From: Myrica gale
Taxonomy: Eukaryota > Streptophyta > Magnoliopsida > Fagales > Myricaceae
Length of the DNA: 64,000 nucleotides
Reading direction: 5' to 3'
Assembly: GCA_963930655.1 (NCBI GenBank)
Contig: OZ005614.1
Span: forward strand, 1,302,001 to 1,366,000
Positions 35,892 to 48,663 of the stretch are shown piece by piece (positions within the stretch are counted from its first letter, which is position 1; every line of letters starts with the position of its first letter). The position numbers and the translations under genes are program-made. The notes beneath the pieces were generated by a model. It made no database searches, had not been told where the DNA came from, and saw only the letters and a list, made by a program, of their open reading frames with translations.

Positions 35892-38800
35892 TCACCTCTG
35901 GCCCGAGTCAGGAGAGCCATCTCCATAAGAGACTAGGCCCTTCTTCCCATCTGGGCTTGCAGATGACGACCTTGACCTTGACCTTTCTTTGCTTGCCCGC
36001 CTAGGAGGTTTAGATACTGGGGAGGACCACGATTCTGATCGACTCCTGCTCCTAGAAAGTGATTTCCTCTCAGCCCGTGTAGACACACGAGGTCTGTATG
36101 CCTCAACCGGTGAACGGCTGCGACTGTACCGCTGACTACGGTAGGGTGGGCTCCGTGATACAGATCGTGTTCTACTTCTTCTGCTTCTGTATCTGCAACA
36201 GGTCAAGGAGAATCATAATGTTAAAAGACAAGAATGGTTAGAAAATCATTGTAGTTGCCAATTACTAGGCATAGAAAGAGAGGCAGAGGGAGGGGGAAAC
36301 TTGGAGAAGTTCTAGAACTGCTCGTGAATATGGAAAGTCAAATATTGTGACAGAGTCATGTCAGAAGTAGTATGAAACAAAACGAGAAACTATACAAGGG
36401 CAGAAGCACAGACCTTGGAGGACTTCTTACTCTTGGGGGGCTTCGGTAGCGCCAAGGGGAATACCTTCTGTAACTTGAATATCTAAGAAAACAGGCAAGC
36501 AGAACCAACCATTCACTTAATACTGAAAATATTACATCTTGATTTTTTATAATCAAAGAAATCAAAAAGAGTTGCTACTTACCGATCGCGGTCACTTCTA
36601 CCATTATAACGATAAGACCTCACAGGAGATGCAGATGGGGTCCTGTATCGACGTGCATAAGAGTACCTCTGACTAAAACCACGCCCTCTTCTGATGCGCT
36701 TGAGAGACCCATCTGGGGAGCCACTTCTAGACAAACTCCTTCCTCGGTCAGCAGGTGACCTAGCTCTATGTACAGGGCTAGGGCTCCTTGAATAACTGCG
36801 CCGGTTATTCCGGATTGGTGCCCTAACAGGACTTCGGCTAATCCTCCTTGAAGGAACCCTACCTGAACTTCTGCTTGTACTTCTCAGAGATCGGACTGGG
36901 CTTCTACTTATGCTCCTCCTTGAAACTCTTACAGGGCTTCCATTCATTGATTTTCTTGAAGAGCTTCTTGGTGGACTCCTGCTTCGGCTTACTCGTGGTG
37001 GAGACACTACAGGGCTCTCACTAACACTTCTTCGAGACCGAGCTCCCACTGGGCTTCTACTGATACTTCTCCCTTTCCTTGCCCTTGCTGGACTTCCACC
37101 GACACTTCTGTCTGGGCTCCTACTGCTATCACTTCTAACAGGACTTCTGCTGATACTCCTTGATCTGGCAGGAGAGGGAGTTTGACTCCTACTGCGACTC
37201 CTGCTCCCCTTCTGTTTCGGACTACCTCTTGGGCTATTGCTCAGTCTCCTGGGACTAATACTCATACTCTTACTCCTCTTGGGACTTATGCTTCGGCTCC
37301 TGCTCATCAACTTTGAATAAAATACCGGATCTTGAACAATTGATAAGCATAAAGAACTGAGTTGTGACAAGAATGGAAAGGAGACCTAGATTTGCCTGGG
37401 TGGTCATCTACAACATCAGGTTGTCTGTCTCCACTCCTGTCGGATTTAGCATCTGCTCCAATGCCATTGCTTCTCTGCTCTCCATTCTCCTTGGGGGATA
37501 TTCCCTCTCCCTCCCTCCTTTTACGACGGACAGAAGAGAGCTCTTTCGCGACAACCGAGGGAGGCTGTTCTGCAGCTGCACAAAAGAACAGAATACCCCT
37601 GTATCAAAGGGTGAGGAGAAAAGAACAGGAAGTCTCGCATATCTCACCTTTTTTCTAAGTGACATTGGGTACCCTTAAATTCAAATGACTAGATTTGCTG
37701 TCCATCCTAGTAGAAGATTCCCACATAATGTTGTTCATACCAGTTGGAAGTATGTATAGCAGGTCATGTGCTAAGAATGCTTAAGAAATTGGTCGTCCCA
37801 CCACGACCACACAGAAAAACAGACATATCATGACTAAGAACTAATTATCTTCATGCTGCTCTAGTAACCATAAGTACAATCAGACATATCATGACTAAGA
37901 ACAAAAATCTGTAAATACCTAAAAGATGGACTATAGAATGGAACTACTAAAACACAGAGATATAAGAGAAGCTACAGATAAATGACAAAGTATTACCAGT
38001 CTTCTCTGAGCGCTCTCTCCGGTTATCTTCTTTTCCAGGAACATCAAGACCATCATCATCAGAGATACTTTCGCTTTCACTCCCGCTCTCTGTATTACTC
38101 TCTGATGCTCTACAGAAAAGGAAGGCAAAATTCTGAATAGTGTCCATTACAAGCTACGGAATACAAACCAGAGATGTATTGCCTAGTTAGAAATGTGCCT
38201 ACTCATTTCGTAGTGTGCAGGGAAGCAAATTGGTCATACACAAGGCAAACAAAGAAATTGCCCATGTATACCCATCTCAACTCCCTCACCCCCACCCACA
38301 TAAGTAATAACCAAGAGATTACATTGTGCAGAAGCACAAAGGAGTTTAAATGAATGACCCCCTCCCCCCCCCCCCCCCCAAAAAAAACCATAAAAAAAAG
38401 GTCTAACACTGCCAGTTTTAACTTAAGTTTCAAATGACTTAAAAAGCAAGATGGCACCCTCCACTCCATTTTCGTAATGAAGGAAGTGATAATTGAGCTA
38501 GAATGCACTAGCTAGCAAAACAAATAACTTAAATCCAGAACATCTAAAAGATTTAAGTTTGAAGTCCACCCATTCAAATTAGCAGGATAAAACATGTTAA
38601 AAAACTTTAAGAGGTAGGGCATATGGCAAATCTAGAACCAAATCGAGTTATGAATATCTTGTGCCAACCTTCTTGCTCTGCGCTTGGATCTTTTATCACG
38701 CTTCTTTCGTCTCTTTTCACGGCGCTTCTCACTTCTTTTTCCCCGTCTATATTTGTCTCTTTTAGAAGATCTCTTTCTCTTCTTATGCCTGTCATCACTC

Positions 38801-41800
38801 GAAGAACTAGTATACGATGATGATGATGAATCCAACTCAGAATCACTCTCAGATTCAGATGATTCCAACTCAGTATCAGAGGAAGTCTCTGACTCAGATG
38901 AATAGTATCTTTTTCGCCTTTTCCTTCTCTCTCTAGATGATTTCTTGTGCTTTCCCTTCCGTCGTGCTTCATGATTATTTGCATCAGAAGATGCATCCTT
39001 TCCTATTTTCAATTTATTAGCCTTTCTCATCTCTGCACATAAAATAAACAAAAGGTGCAGATAAAAACTGAAAATGGAACAAACATTTCGCACAATAGTC
39101 AAGAGCTATCCATTCAATAAAACTCGAGAAACTTAATCACTAATACCCCATCCAGCCAAAAGTCAGAGTCCCCTAATTCCCGTTATGGGGGCAGGAAAGC
39201 TAAATAAGAACAAAATTTAGTATCTTAAATTACTCGTTTGGAGGGAAAGTTCAAACTGCTGTACAGACAAATTAGTAAGGCTATAGTTTTTTTTCATAAG
39301 CTAGTATGGATATAGTTTTTCAGGGACAAATCTTGGAGATTTACCACTATTTGTCAAAGACAAGTTCAATTCTCAAAAAATTCAAAAGGGACTCTCACTT
39401 TATAATAGGGGGAAGCAATCTTTTGCCTGAGACTGGTGTAGGAAAACTTTAGATGTATTCTTACTCTCATTAAATTCCCCGCAATTGATGATTTTTACTG
39501 TCACAGTTGGACTCCCTTCTTCATCACCCGCATATTCAATTTTCCCAAGTACTTCATGTCCATGGACAAGTCTCCCAAAGACAACATGCTTCCTGTAAAT
39601 AGTGAGGTATCTAAATCAGCTGTTAAACATACGAAAGCGGGTATATAGGCTGAATAGAAATTCCAAATTTCAACCCATGTATCACTCGAACAACCAGTAG
39701 ATAAACAAACCTGTCAAGTTGATTATCAGCCTCAAAGGTGATAATGAACTGAGAACCTAAGGTATCTCGATCGGCTAGTGGCATTGATAAAAGACCAGGT
39801 CCATCATGCTTTAAGCTGGGTGACTCATCTGAAACAGCGCAACAAATTCTTGTCACAATTACTGTACATAAAACCACGACGACTATAGAAAGACAAAGAA
39901 CCAACATATATAATGCACCAAAAGATTTCTTGACCCTGCACATGGCAAGATAGATATGAGCAGAGCCCCTATGCAGCACCATTTTCCAACACAAAACATA
40001 GTGAAACAGAAATATGTTGCATCACATGAACAAAAGAAATCATGCATCCCATATTAACTACACGGCTAAATCCACACATGTACAAATAGAAACAAATAAA
40101 GACCAAGAAAAAGAGTTGCATCCACTGGAGATACTGAGAGGTCATAAGAAGCTAAAATACTCTCAAAACAATATGTTAGCCAAAAACAGTCAAAACCAAC
40201 ACCTTAAGCCTGTCCACAGGGATTGTCACCTTCGACTGTAGTATTCCCATTATGTCTGTCAATGTACAAACATCAATACATTTATAAATCCAACTTCCTA
40301 AACTCCCACTATCCAGTTTTAAAAAAATTTACAAACAACTGCCCACGTTAAGCACTAAACAAACAGAAGGTAGCATTGCAAAATTAAACCTGACCAGTGA
40401 GTGTAAAGTACTTCTCTATGAAATATTGAACTTAGTAAAGTGAACATGACATTGAGTTATAATTGCACACTGATGATTGGTCCTAGTAAGGGTCCACCCT
40501 ACTGAAACTTATCTTGATGAACATGCCAGACGTTCAGGCATCAAATTCTTCAATGGAAGGTATAATCTATAATGCAGATCATTATCAAGGGTATTTGAAT
40601 CTTCGCTCTACATGGATATTCAAGTATATTGCTGAATTTTTTTTTCAGAGTTTTCACTTTCCAAGCAATCAGATCCATCTTGGACTTAAAATAAGATTTG
40701 AGACAGAAGAAAGGTATAGTGCTCTAACCTGGAAACTCTTCCCCATATATGCTTTCTCCACTGGTACCTAGGAGAAAAGAGACGTAAATTTCAAAATCTA
40801 GCAACAAAACAAAATCTCATCCTTGCACATTTTCAACTACATAATACGAACTGTAGAAGTACAATTAGTGTTCCACATATTTTTGCCTGTTTTCTTGACA
40901 GAGATGGAGGGTATATCAAAGTTCTTTCTGTTATTTTGCAAACTAGAATGGGAGTTGGAGAACATAAATCTCAGACACTTCCAGCCAAATTAACATACAA
41001 GTTTATCAAACAGGGAGGAAAATTGGTAATGAAGCCTTCTTTGCAATCCTACTAGGATCCAAACAATAAGACAAATTCTACAACTCGATAAATTTTTATC
41101 TTTTCCATCTTCCACTCTCTTCCCCTTTGTCTGCGCCAGATTCTTCATATCAATTGAGTCCAATCTCCAACCAAACCAACTTGCACAGATATTCTCTCAT
41201 GGCCAAACAAAATCATACAAAAAGCACTCCAAAAAGAAGGAATTATCCCACTACCTTGCGGTTGAAAACTACCTAACATCATCTCTTTCTCTCTCTCTCA
41301 CACACTCACTTTTGGGAGAACATAAGCTTGACTACATAAAAGAACTCAAGTTGATCATGCTCGGCAACCAGAAAAACCAAAATGAAATTGAGATTGTAGA
41401 AGAAGCAACATGCAAATAGCATAGGTGTCGTTTCAAATTTGGTAATCCCCTTTGAGGCTCAATCCATCAAGCAACTGAGAAAGAGGATCAGTCAAGATAA
41501 GTAGCAAGTGCCAACTTAGTTCAGTAACACAGATCTTCTGCACACATATTCCCCTCATTCTATCAACAAAAAATACTGCCATCTACAAACTTCAGAACAT
41601 TTCCAAGCAAAAGAAAAAAAACCCGAGTCCCCTTGACTGCCTAAAAGAACACACAGACCCAAGATCTAGAAAACAGGTTGCAAACGATTTAAAGAACATA
41701 GATCCCCCTGAATAAACAATTTAAAGAACAACATATATCCCTCTGAATTTCACCCTCACTGCATTTTATAGATAACACATGAAAGACAACGGCTTCAGAA

Positions 41801-42774
41801 ATAATACATACCATCTCGTTTAACAAAATCACCACCCTGCAAAATAAACACCAGCTATTAATCCTTTGGAAAGCAAAAAAACTGAACAAAAGTGGGTTGG
41901 GCACACATAAGCTTAGTAAAATTTGGAGTATGAACAACTTAGTACGTACAACCTTAAAACTATATCACAAGAAAAGCAGTCGTGACCATCAGCCCTGTAT
42001 CCTACAGCATAAACAAGGGTAACTGACTAAAAGACAGACCACTTCTAACTCCTGTTCAACCAGAAACTTACCACAGGAGGGGAATCAAAACTGATCAACA
42101 AAAAAATCAAAATATGCAAAATTTAAATAACATACTTGGGCAAAGGAACCCCTGATGATGCGGTGGAAAAAAGATCCCTTGTAGTGTAGCGGTCTTCCAC
42201 TCTTAGGACCAACGCCCTTTTCTCCTGAAAATGTAAAGAAGATTAAAGAAAGAAGAAAACAACCTCAAGGGGCAAAACACTAAATTCTTGAAACACATCG
42301 ACTTTGCAGGAGCAAAAGAGAAAAGCGAAATCTCAAATACAGAAAAAGAAAACCGTACATCTCCATTTGCTATAAGTTTTATGAAAAGCAGTGCATATGA
42401 CCTAAATTAGCAGAAATAAAATACTCACTCCAAGGCTACCCATGTTAGGGGAAATAAAGTACTGAAACTTCGTAACTAGACCCCAATATAATATTACCTG
42501 TACAAAGTGCACGAAAATTTTCAGCTGTCTTCGGAGCAACATCAGTGAAGAGCTGTAAGGCCAAAGATCACCAGAAAATGAACTATTTACTCTTCCATTA
42601 ACTGCACAACTTTTCCTAGAAGCAGACAACAAATACAGTAGAACACATTGATTGTGTGCAAACGATACTTAGTTCACAAGCACACGAATATATTACCACA
42701 AAAACCATTCTTTCAGCAGGATCTCCATCAACAGAAACATCCATAAAAGCCAATGGATTCTTCTTCTTCGCCAT
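35892..42774 (-). CDS. CYP95: Cyclophilin with RS-rich C-terminus (CYP95-type peptidyl-prolyl isomerase)
   Basis: Thirteen exons: 42774-42697, 42552-42498, 42224-42136, 41836-41812, 40767-40729, 39828-39711, 39592-39465, 39032-38669, 38109-37997, 37575-37386, 37299-36583, 36467-36414, 36192-35892; 756 residues, all junctions in phase. An in-frame ATG three codons upstream (42783) is an alternative start. Residues 1 to about 175 form the cyclophilin fold ([40 protein letters not shown]). Residues 177-298 are a Ser/Glu and Lys/Arg-rich region; residues 400-756 are dominated by SRSPVR-type RS repeats. Such proteins sit in nuclear speckles with SR splicing factors. Against human CypA the active site is altered: Arg66 and the KHVVFG histidine remain, but the F60, F113 and W121 equivalents are Ser, Ile and Gln, as is usual in CYP95. 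Confidence 0.93.
38358..38387. repeat. Poly(C)-poly(A) tract in a CYP95 intron
   Basis: Five C, one T, sixteen C and then eight A on the plus strand, inside CYP95 intron 38110-38668. In the CYP95 pre-mRNA this is U8 followed by G16, able to form G-quadruplexes. Prone to length error in sequencing. Confidence 0.9.
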
Positions 42775-42792
42775 TTTCTTCATTCTTCAGTA

Positions 42793-44271
42793 CTGAAACT
42801 CAAGCCAGCATAGCCATTTGTCTGATAGAATGATTATATATCTGTTATTAATAACTGCCAAACTGTTTTAACAGATAGGACAAGAAAAAACTAGTAGGAT
42901 CTCTTGAACAATTGGTAAATGAGACTGAACTACACAAAATGAGTTCTTGAAGTACCCCAAGATTCAACTTAGTCACACAGACACAAATATGAACATGCAG
43001 CCCCTGTACAATACATCTGCCAGGGGTAAGAATATGTCATGGATACATACCAAAAAGAAGAGGATAAGAGCATCCGCGGGGAAAGATTCCCGCTTTTCAG
43101 GGATAATCAATGAGATCATACACATTCAAGTGCTCTCATCGTAAAATTATACACTTCCTCAAACTCTCTACATGCTAGACATCAAAATTCCTTCCAACAG
43201 TTGAAGTAAAACCAAACAGTTAACTGACTCAGCAACACCCTCATAGCAATATGTCGCTATAAGCCTTCGACAAAGGGAAAACATTGGATCTAAAAGTGGA
43301 TAGACCCTTTTAGTAAAATACAGCAAGAATTGACTCAAACCCAAAAAGAACATAAACTAATTACAGGATTGCTGCACCCATGTTCACTTAATTCACCAAT
43401 CTCCATATTATAAACTAGCCACACGTTTGCATGACACTGGTAACCTCGTGTGTAATAGAAAAGGGACAAATAAAACAAGAAATGAAAGAAAGGAAAGGAA
43501 AACCTGGCTCAAGCACTGGTAAAAAAAATCTCAATTTGCAAATCAAACCATTGATAAATGTGAGTATCCATCATGCAGCGAGCGTACAATTCCCAAAAAT
43601 AGATTATACAACATATTTAACTACAACTCATCTGTTTGGAGACAAACAAATAATTTCTCATAGCTTCCTGCAGCATAAAAACCCAAAACCCAGGTGGAAC
43701 AACCATAAATCAGTATCCGAGCAATGCCAAACGGATCAACATACGCATTATACATATTAAGCTAATCCCTCTGACAAAAATACAAGAAGATAAAATAGAA
43801 TAAAACCATAAGTTAGGATTTAAGACTGACATAGATCCAAACCTAGCCTTTACAATTGTAGCACGCAATCAGTTGACAAATTCGTAAATTCCAAACACAA
43901 TGAACCAACAAACCCTTCAATTGGATAGAAATTAAACTAAATCAACTTGGAATGTATCACCATACGGTGCCAATCAAGCTGGAAACCTAAAACCCTTACT
44001 GAAATTTTCACAAACCTTAGAATACGCAAAAGCAATAGAAGAAAGCGATGACTGCAGCATCGACGAACTGAAATGACATTCAGTCGATACTCGCTTAGTG
44101 TCTCAAAGATAAACATATACGGAAATCGAATAACGTGATCCCTACAAATAACACGGGATGCATGTAAAAGATTACTTGTTTCTCATTAAAGTTAAATGCT
44201 GAAAATGGGAAAATAATGGTAACAAATGTATAAATCATGGAAGAAACACACAGATAAACCCTAGCGAGCAC
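42793..44271 (-). other. 5' UTR intron of CYP95
   Basis: Minus strand: a leader exon ends TATCTCAG|GTGCTC at 44272/44271, and the acceptor GAGTTTCAG ends at 42793, nine bases upstream of the earliest ATG (42783). The intron is about 1.5 kb. Several open frames in it (for example 43431-43760 plus) show no motif. Long first introns in leaders of plant housekeeping genes often enhance expression. Confidence 0.65.
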
Positions 44272-44349
44272 CTGAGATACGCAGAACCACAGAAACGCAA
44301 CGACGAGATTAGCGAGAGAAGCTCAGTGATAGAAAAAAACCTAAGCTTC

Positions 44350-44377
44350 AATATATATATATATATATATATATATA
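44350..44377 (-). promoter_or_regulatory. CYP95: (TA)n tract at the TATA-box position of CYP95
   Basis: A perfect AT dinucleotide run of 28 bases lies about 75 bases upstream of the leader-exon donor (44271). The leader downstream is pyrimidine-rich (TTTTTTTCTATCACTGAGC), as plant start regions often are. No other TATA box is visible between it and the leader, so the microsatellite probably serves as the TATA element, with transcription starting near 44320-44345. Confidence 0.5.
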
Positions 44378-44519
44378 GCTGCTTACGCTGTATCGTTGAA
44401 GTTACTGGACTGTCCCCGGTTTTTATGGACTCTGGCCCTGGGTAAGGGTATCGCCAAATGACGACTACGTCCCTGGGTTGCATTTTCTCTGCTTTCTTTT
44501 TTTTCTGTTTCCTTTGGTC

Positions 44520-46040
44520 CCGCGGATGATCGAGGGTTTTAGAAATTTTGGGTATTGTGGTTTGTGAAAAAATATAGTATGTTATGAAAAAGAGAGGAGA
44601 GAGAAGATTAATTGAATAGTATAATATTATTTTATAATTTAATGAAGATAAAGATTATTTTATGATTGTTTAGAAATTTTGAGGTTCGAAAGATTGGGAA
44701 ACAAACGCAAAGATAGTGCTCAAAATTTTGACAATCATACACTATAAGCATTATTTAAAGTAAATATATGACACATGCATTAACGTGTGAACTAAGCTAT
44801 TAAAGGATCAAACTACAATTGGGCAAGTAATAAAGGCAGGTTCGTTTTGAAAAAATATTTTAAAATATAATAGATACAATAAATTCATAAATAAACTTCT
44901 AAAATATCAAAAAAGCTTACACAACAACTAATCATTTAATACAATTTTTCACACAAAACTTTGATACCTTTAAAAATATATATATAAGAGATATTCTCTT
45001 TCCATAACTTTCACCAAACCCCATATTTTTTTATTAAAAAATTACATCAAATCATTTATCTACACATTTTTACAAACTACGATCAAATTTAAATATCTTT
45101 AAAAAAAATCACCAACTTTTATACAAAAAAAACATATAAAAACTTCAATCTACGTAATATATTCATAATTTTATCAAAAATCCTAAAAATCTTACAATTA
45201 TTTATAAAAGGAACATTTCCAGTTTATAGAACCAAACATTGAAACCTAACATAAATTAACCACGTGATCAAATCGAAATTTAAAATTTAGAATTTACAAA
45301 CCTAAATAACTCAAATTTTGGCCTATAAAATAACTTCAAAAAAATTGCTCTATTACTTTCAAATCACCTATTTTCCATTAGTAAATACAAAAATCTACTT
45401 GAAACATCACTGTCATTAAAATTGTACTTTTCATTAATTTTTTTTCTCAAAACTCAACCTTATTTTTTATTTGCAAACATACCTTTGTGTTTAGTGCACA
45501 AACTTCTCAGTGCGTGAAGATCTTCCCACCTCGTGTGATTTTCACATTCCCCGAATCAAATTTGAAATCAAATTATTGAGTTTGTCTCCAAAACTTCATC
45601 TTCTATACATGCCAAAATTTTCTCCAAGAGGAATAGTAGATTACATCCTTTCTCCTTACATAATTGGTAAAAAAGTAAAGATATTTTGTGAGAATTGGTG
45701 AAGAAGTGAGGAGAGAGAATATTTAAATGAATATTATAATAATAAATAATTAATTGATATAAAAAAATATTATAATATAATTTTTTATAATATGCCCAAA
45801 ATGTTGGATGCCTAACATTTCGGGCAACAAACGCCCCAAGTCATGAGTGTATTTTTAAATAGTCATTAGTTGGAATAGCTTGGACATCGCTTAAGTTTTA
45901 TTGTATTGTCTTTAAAACCTATAATTAATGCACATAAATTGACCCGAATACTTAAATTACTAAAAAAATAATTTTATTTGAAGCTCATATACTATAACCA
46001 AATCTATCTCCTACATTGATAGACCCCACACGCACTCGTT
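44520..46040. other. Intergenic spacer with MITE-like relics
   Basis: AT-rich spacer between the divergent CYP95 and PPR genes. Segments near 44530-44720 and 45650-45840 (GAGAGGAGAGAGAAGATT; GAATTGGTGAAGAAGTGAGG) resemble the interior of the 4766-4965 MITE on the opposite strand, and GGGCAACAAACGCCCC at 45822-45837 may be a remnant end. No coding sequence is recognised. Confidence 0.4.
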
Positions 46041-46332
46041 ATGCATGGTTTGCAACAAAAACCCAAAACGGAACCATAAGTTTATAAAGGTAATGTGCGC
46101 CGTGAATTTGTTTTGGGTTTCAACTGTGAAGGCCAGCCCCAAGCGCTATGTTTTGGGGCCCAATAGCCCAATAGGGTTTAGCGTTCTAGGAGGAGTTTGG
46201 TTACTTGGCTCAGGCGCAGCTCCTTCGTTAGACACTCTTCCAGCCTCTCCCTTTTCTTTCGGGAAGTTCTCCCCGTCTATAACCCGCACTATCTCCGGCG
46301 AGTCTGAACCAGTTGAGGGGTTGGTCTCGTAA

Positions 46333-48663
46333 ATGTCCAAGAATAGAGCGACAAGTCTTACAAACAACTTCCTCATAGCACTATCAAAGGTATGCTCTTC
46401 ACGAAACTCGGATTCATTAAAAGCTCTCACTTATCTGAGAAATCTCAGCACTGCCGCTGAAAGATCAGATTTTCGAAACGCTTCTTCAGATCATCACCGG
46501 AACCCTGGTGGGTCTTACAGTGAGAGTCAAAATCCATCTCTTCACCAGAAATCAACCGGATTTATTAATGGAAGCGCTGCGGAGGCTCCGTGCATCTCAA
46601 ACCCCAATGGGAATTTCAGGGAAAACACTGCAAACGATTTTGTGGCAAACCCAGTTGGCCTAAATGGAAGTTTTAGTGGGTTTTATGGGCAGAATCATGG
46701 TAATTCTCAGCAAAATCCAAATGATTGCTACGGGAATTCCACTGTGACGTATAGCGAAAGCTTTAGAAGTGCATATCTGAACAGCCCGGCTGGAAAAAAT
46801 GGGAATTTTAGTGGGACTCGTGGTCAAAATAGTGGAAGGCCGCAGCTGAACCTGAGTGGGGTTTATGTGAATAATCCGAGAGGCTTCGAGCAGAATTCAA
46901 GCGGATTTCACGAGAACAGTGGTGAAGTTTATGGGGAAAACACTAGAAATCAATTGCAGAATAATCAATCTCAGCAAAATGTTAATTTTAGTGGGCGATA
47001 TGGCCAGAATCATGGGGAGTTCTTGCAGAACCAGAATGGGGTTCATGCACAGAGTTCAACGAGTTTACCTCACAGTATGAGTGGGTTCTATGGGAGAAAT
47101 GGTAATACATCGAATTCTTATGGGTCTCACCAGGAGGGATCGAGAGAAGAAAGGCAGAATACACATGTATTTAATTCTCAAGGCCTTTCAGAATCTCAAG
47201 GAAGCCGAAATGGAAACTACATGCAAAATTTTGGGCAAGCTCAGCAAGCCCAATATGATAATCACACGAGGAATGTTGGAATGCAGCAGCAAGGCCAAAA
47301 TGGGTGTCAGCAGAGCCCAAGTGCCGGACAATGTAGTCAGAACTTACATGTTGGACAATATCCGCCACACTCGAATGCTTCTCACAGTATGACGGACGGT
47401 TCTCAGTTATCAAGTCATCCAATATCTGATGGCGAATTGGCCGAGCCATCCGACAGGCACCCATATGTTGGAAATCTTGAGGAGCTAGATAGCTTTTGCA
47501 AAGAGGGGAAAGTGAAGGAGGCTGTGGAAGTTTTGGGTCTTTTATAGAACCAGCGTCTTCATGTGGATTTGCGCCGATATTTGCAGTTGATGCAGGCATG
47601 TGGCGAGGCTCAATCTCTACAGGAAGCCAAATCTGTTCACGAACACATCATAAGATCACAGTCCCCTCTCCAAGTGAGCACCTATAACAGAATCATAGAG
47701 ATGTATTGGAAATGTGGTTCTATTGATGATGCTTTCCAAGTGTTTAACACAATGCCTGAGTGCAATTTGACATCATGGGATGCCATGATAACATGGCTTG
47801 GTCGGAATGGTCGGGGGGAGGACGCCATCGATCTATTCACTAAGTTGAAGGAAACAGGACTGAAACCCGATGGTGAAATTTTTATTGGGGTTTTCGCTGC
47901 TTGTAGCGTTCTGGGGGACATCCATGAGGGAATGTTGCACTTTGAATCAATGAGCAAGGATCATGGCATTGTCCCATCCATGCATCACTATGTGAGTGTA
48001 GTAGACATGCTAGGAAGTACTGGGTATCTGGATGAAGCTTTTGAGTTCATTGAAAAGATGCCATTGGAGCCAAGTGTTGACGTATGGGAAACCATGATGA
48101 ATCTCTGCAGAGTCCATGGACACATGGAACTTGGTGATCGTTGTGCTGAGCTTGTTGAGCAGCTGGAACCCTCTCGCTTGAATGAGCAATCGAAGGCTGG
48201 CCTTATACCTGTGAAACCTTCAGACCTTGCAAAACAGAAAGAGAAGAAGAAACTAGCTAGTCAAAATCTTTTAGAAGTTAGGAGCCGGGTCCATGAATAT
48301 CGAGCAGGAGATAGATCTCATCCTGGCACTAATAAGATCTACGCGAGACTTAGGGCTTTGAAGGAACAAATGAAAGAGGCTGGTTATATACCAGAGACTA
48401 GATTCGTGTTACATGACGTAGACCAGGAAGCCAAGGAGGAAGCTCTTCTTGCTCATAGTGAGAGACTTGCTGTTGCTGATGGTCTCCTTAATAGTCCACC
48501 TCGATCGCCTATTCGGATAATCAAGAATCTTCGTGTTTGTGGTGATTGCCATACTGCTTTGAAGATCATCTCAAAGCTTGTTGGCAGAGAACTGATTATC
48601 CGAGATGCAAAGAGGTTCCACCATTTCAAAGATGGGTTGTGCTCTTGTCGGGATTATTGGTGA
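46333..48663 (+). CDS. MEF8S: DYW-type PPR RNA-editing factor (MEF8/MEF8S-like) interrupted by one in-frame UAG
   Basis: One continuous frame of 777 codons from ATG 46333 to TGA 48663, broken only by TAG at 47545-47547 (codon 405). Before the stop: a mitochondrial-type presequence (ALTYLRNLSTAAERSD), a long Asn/Gly/Gln-rich segment with recurring SGFYGQNHG-like units, then the conserved FCKEGKVKEAVEVLGLL. After the stop, in the same frame: HVDLRRYLQLMQACGEAQ, a few PPR motifs, and E and DYW domains with the cytidine-deaminase signature HSE...CGDCH and the end CSCRDYW. The layout matches Arabidopsis At2g25580/At4g32450, which edit mitochondrial (and for MEF8 also plastid) C residues. The stop sits between a conserved helix and the first PPR, where related proteins read straight through. 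No intron could remove it cleanly. It is either a null or decaying allele, or a base error. Confidence 0.88.

Noticed and set aside
36910-37185. Plus-strand open frame rich in Leu (91 codons)
   Set aside because: It is the antisense shadow of the CYP95 RS-repeat exon; the low-complexity repeat keeps several frames open.
47510-47547. Intron that would remove the UAG in the MEF8S-like gene
   Set aside because: TTTTATAG resembles an acceptor, but donors near it would give introns of about 18-40 bases, too short for plants. Removal would also delete a helix conserved in MEF8 proteins.
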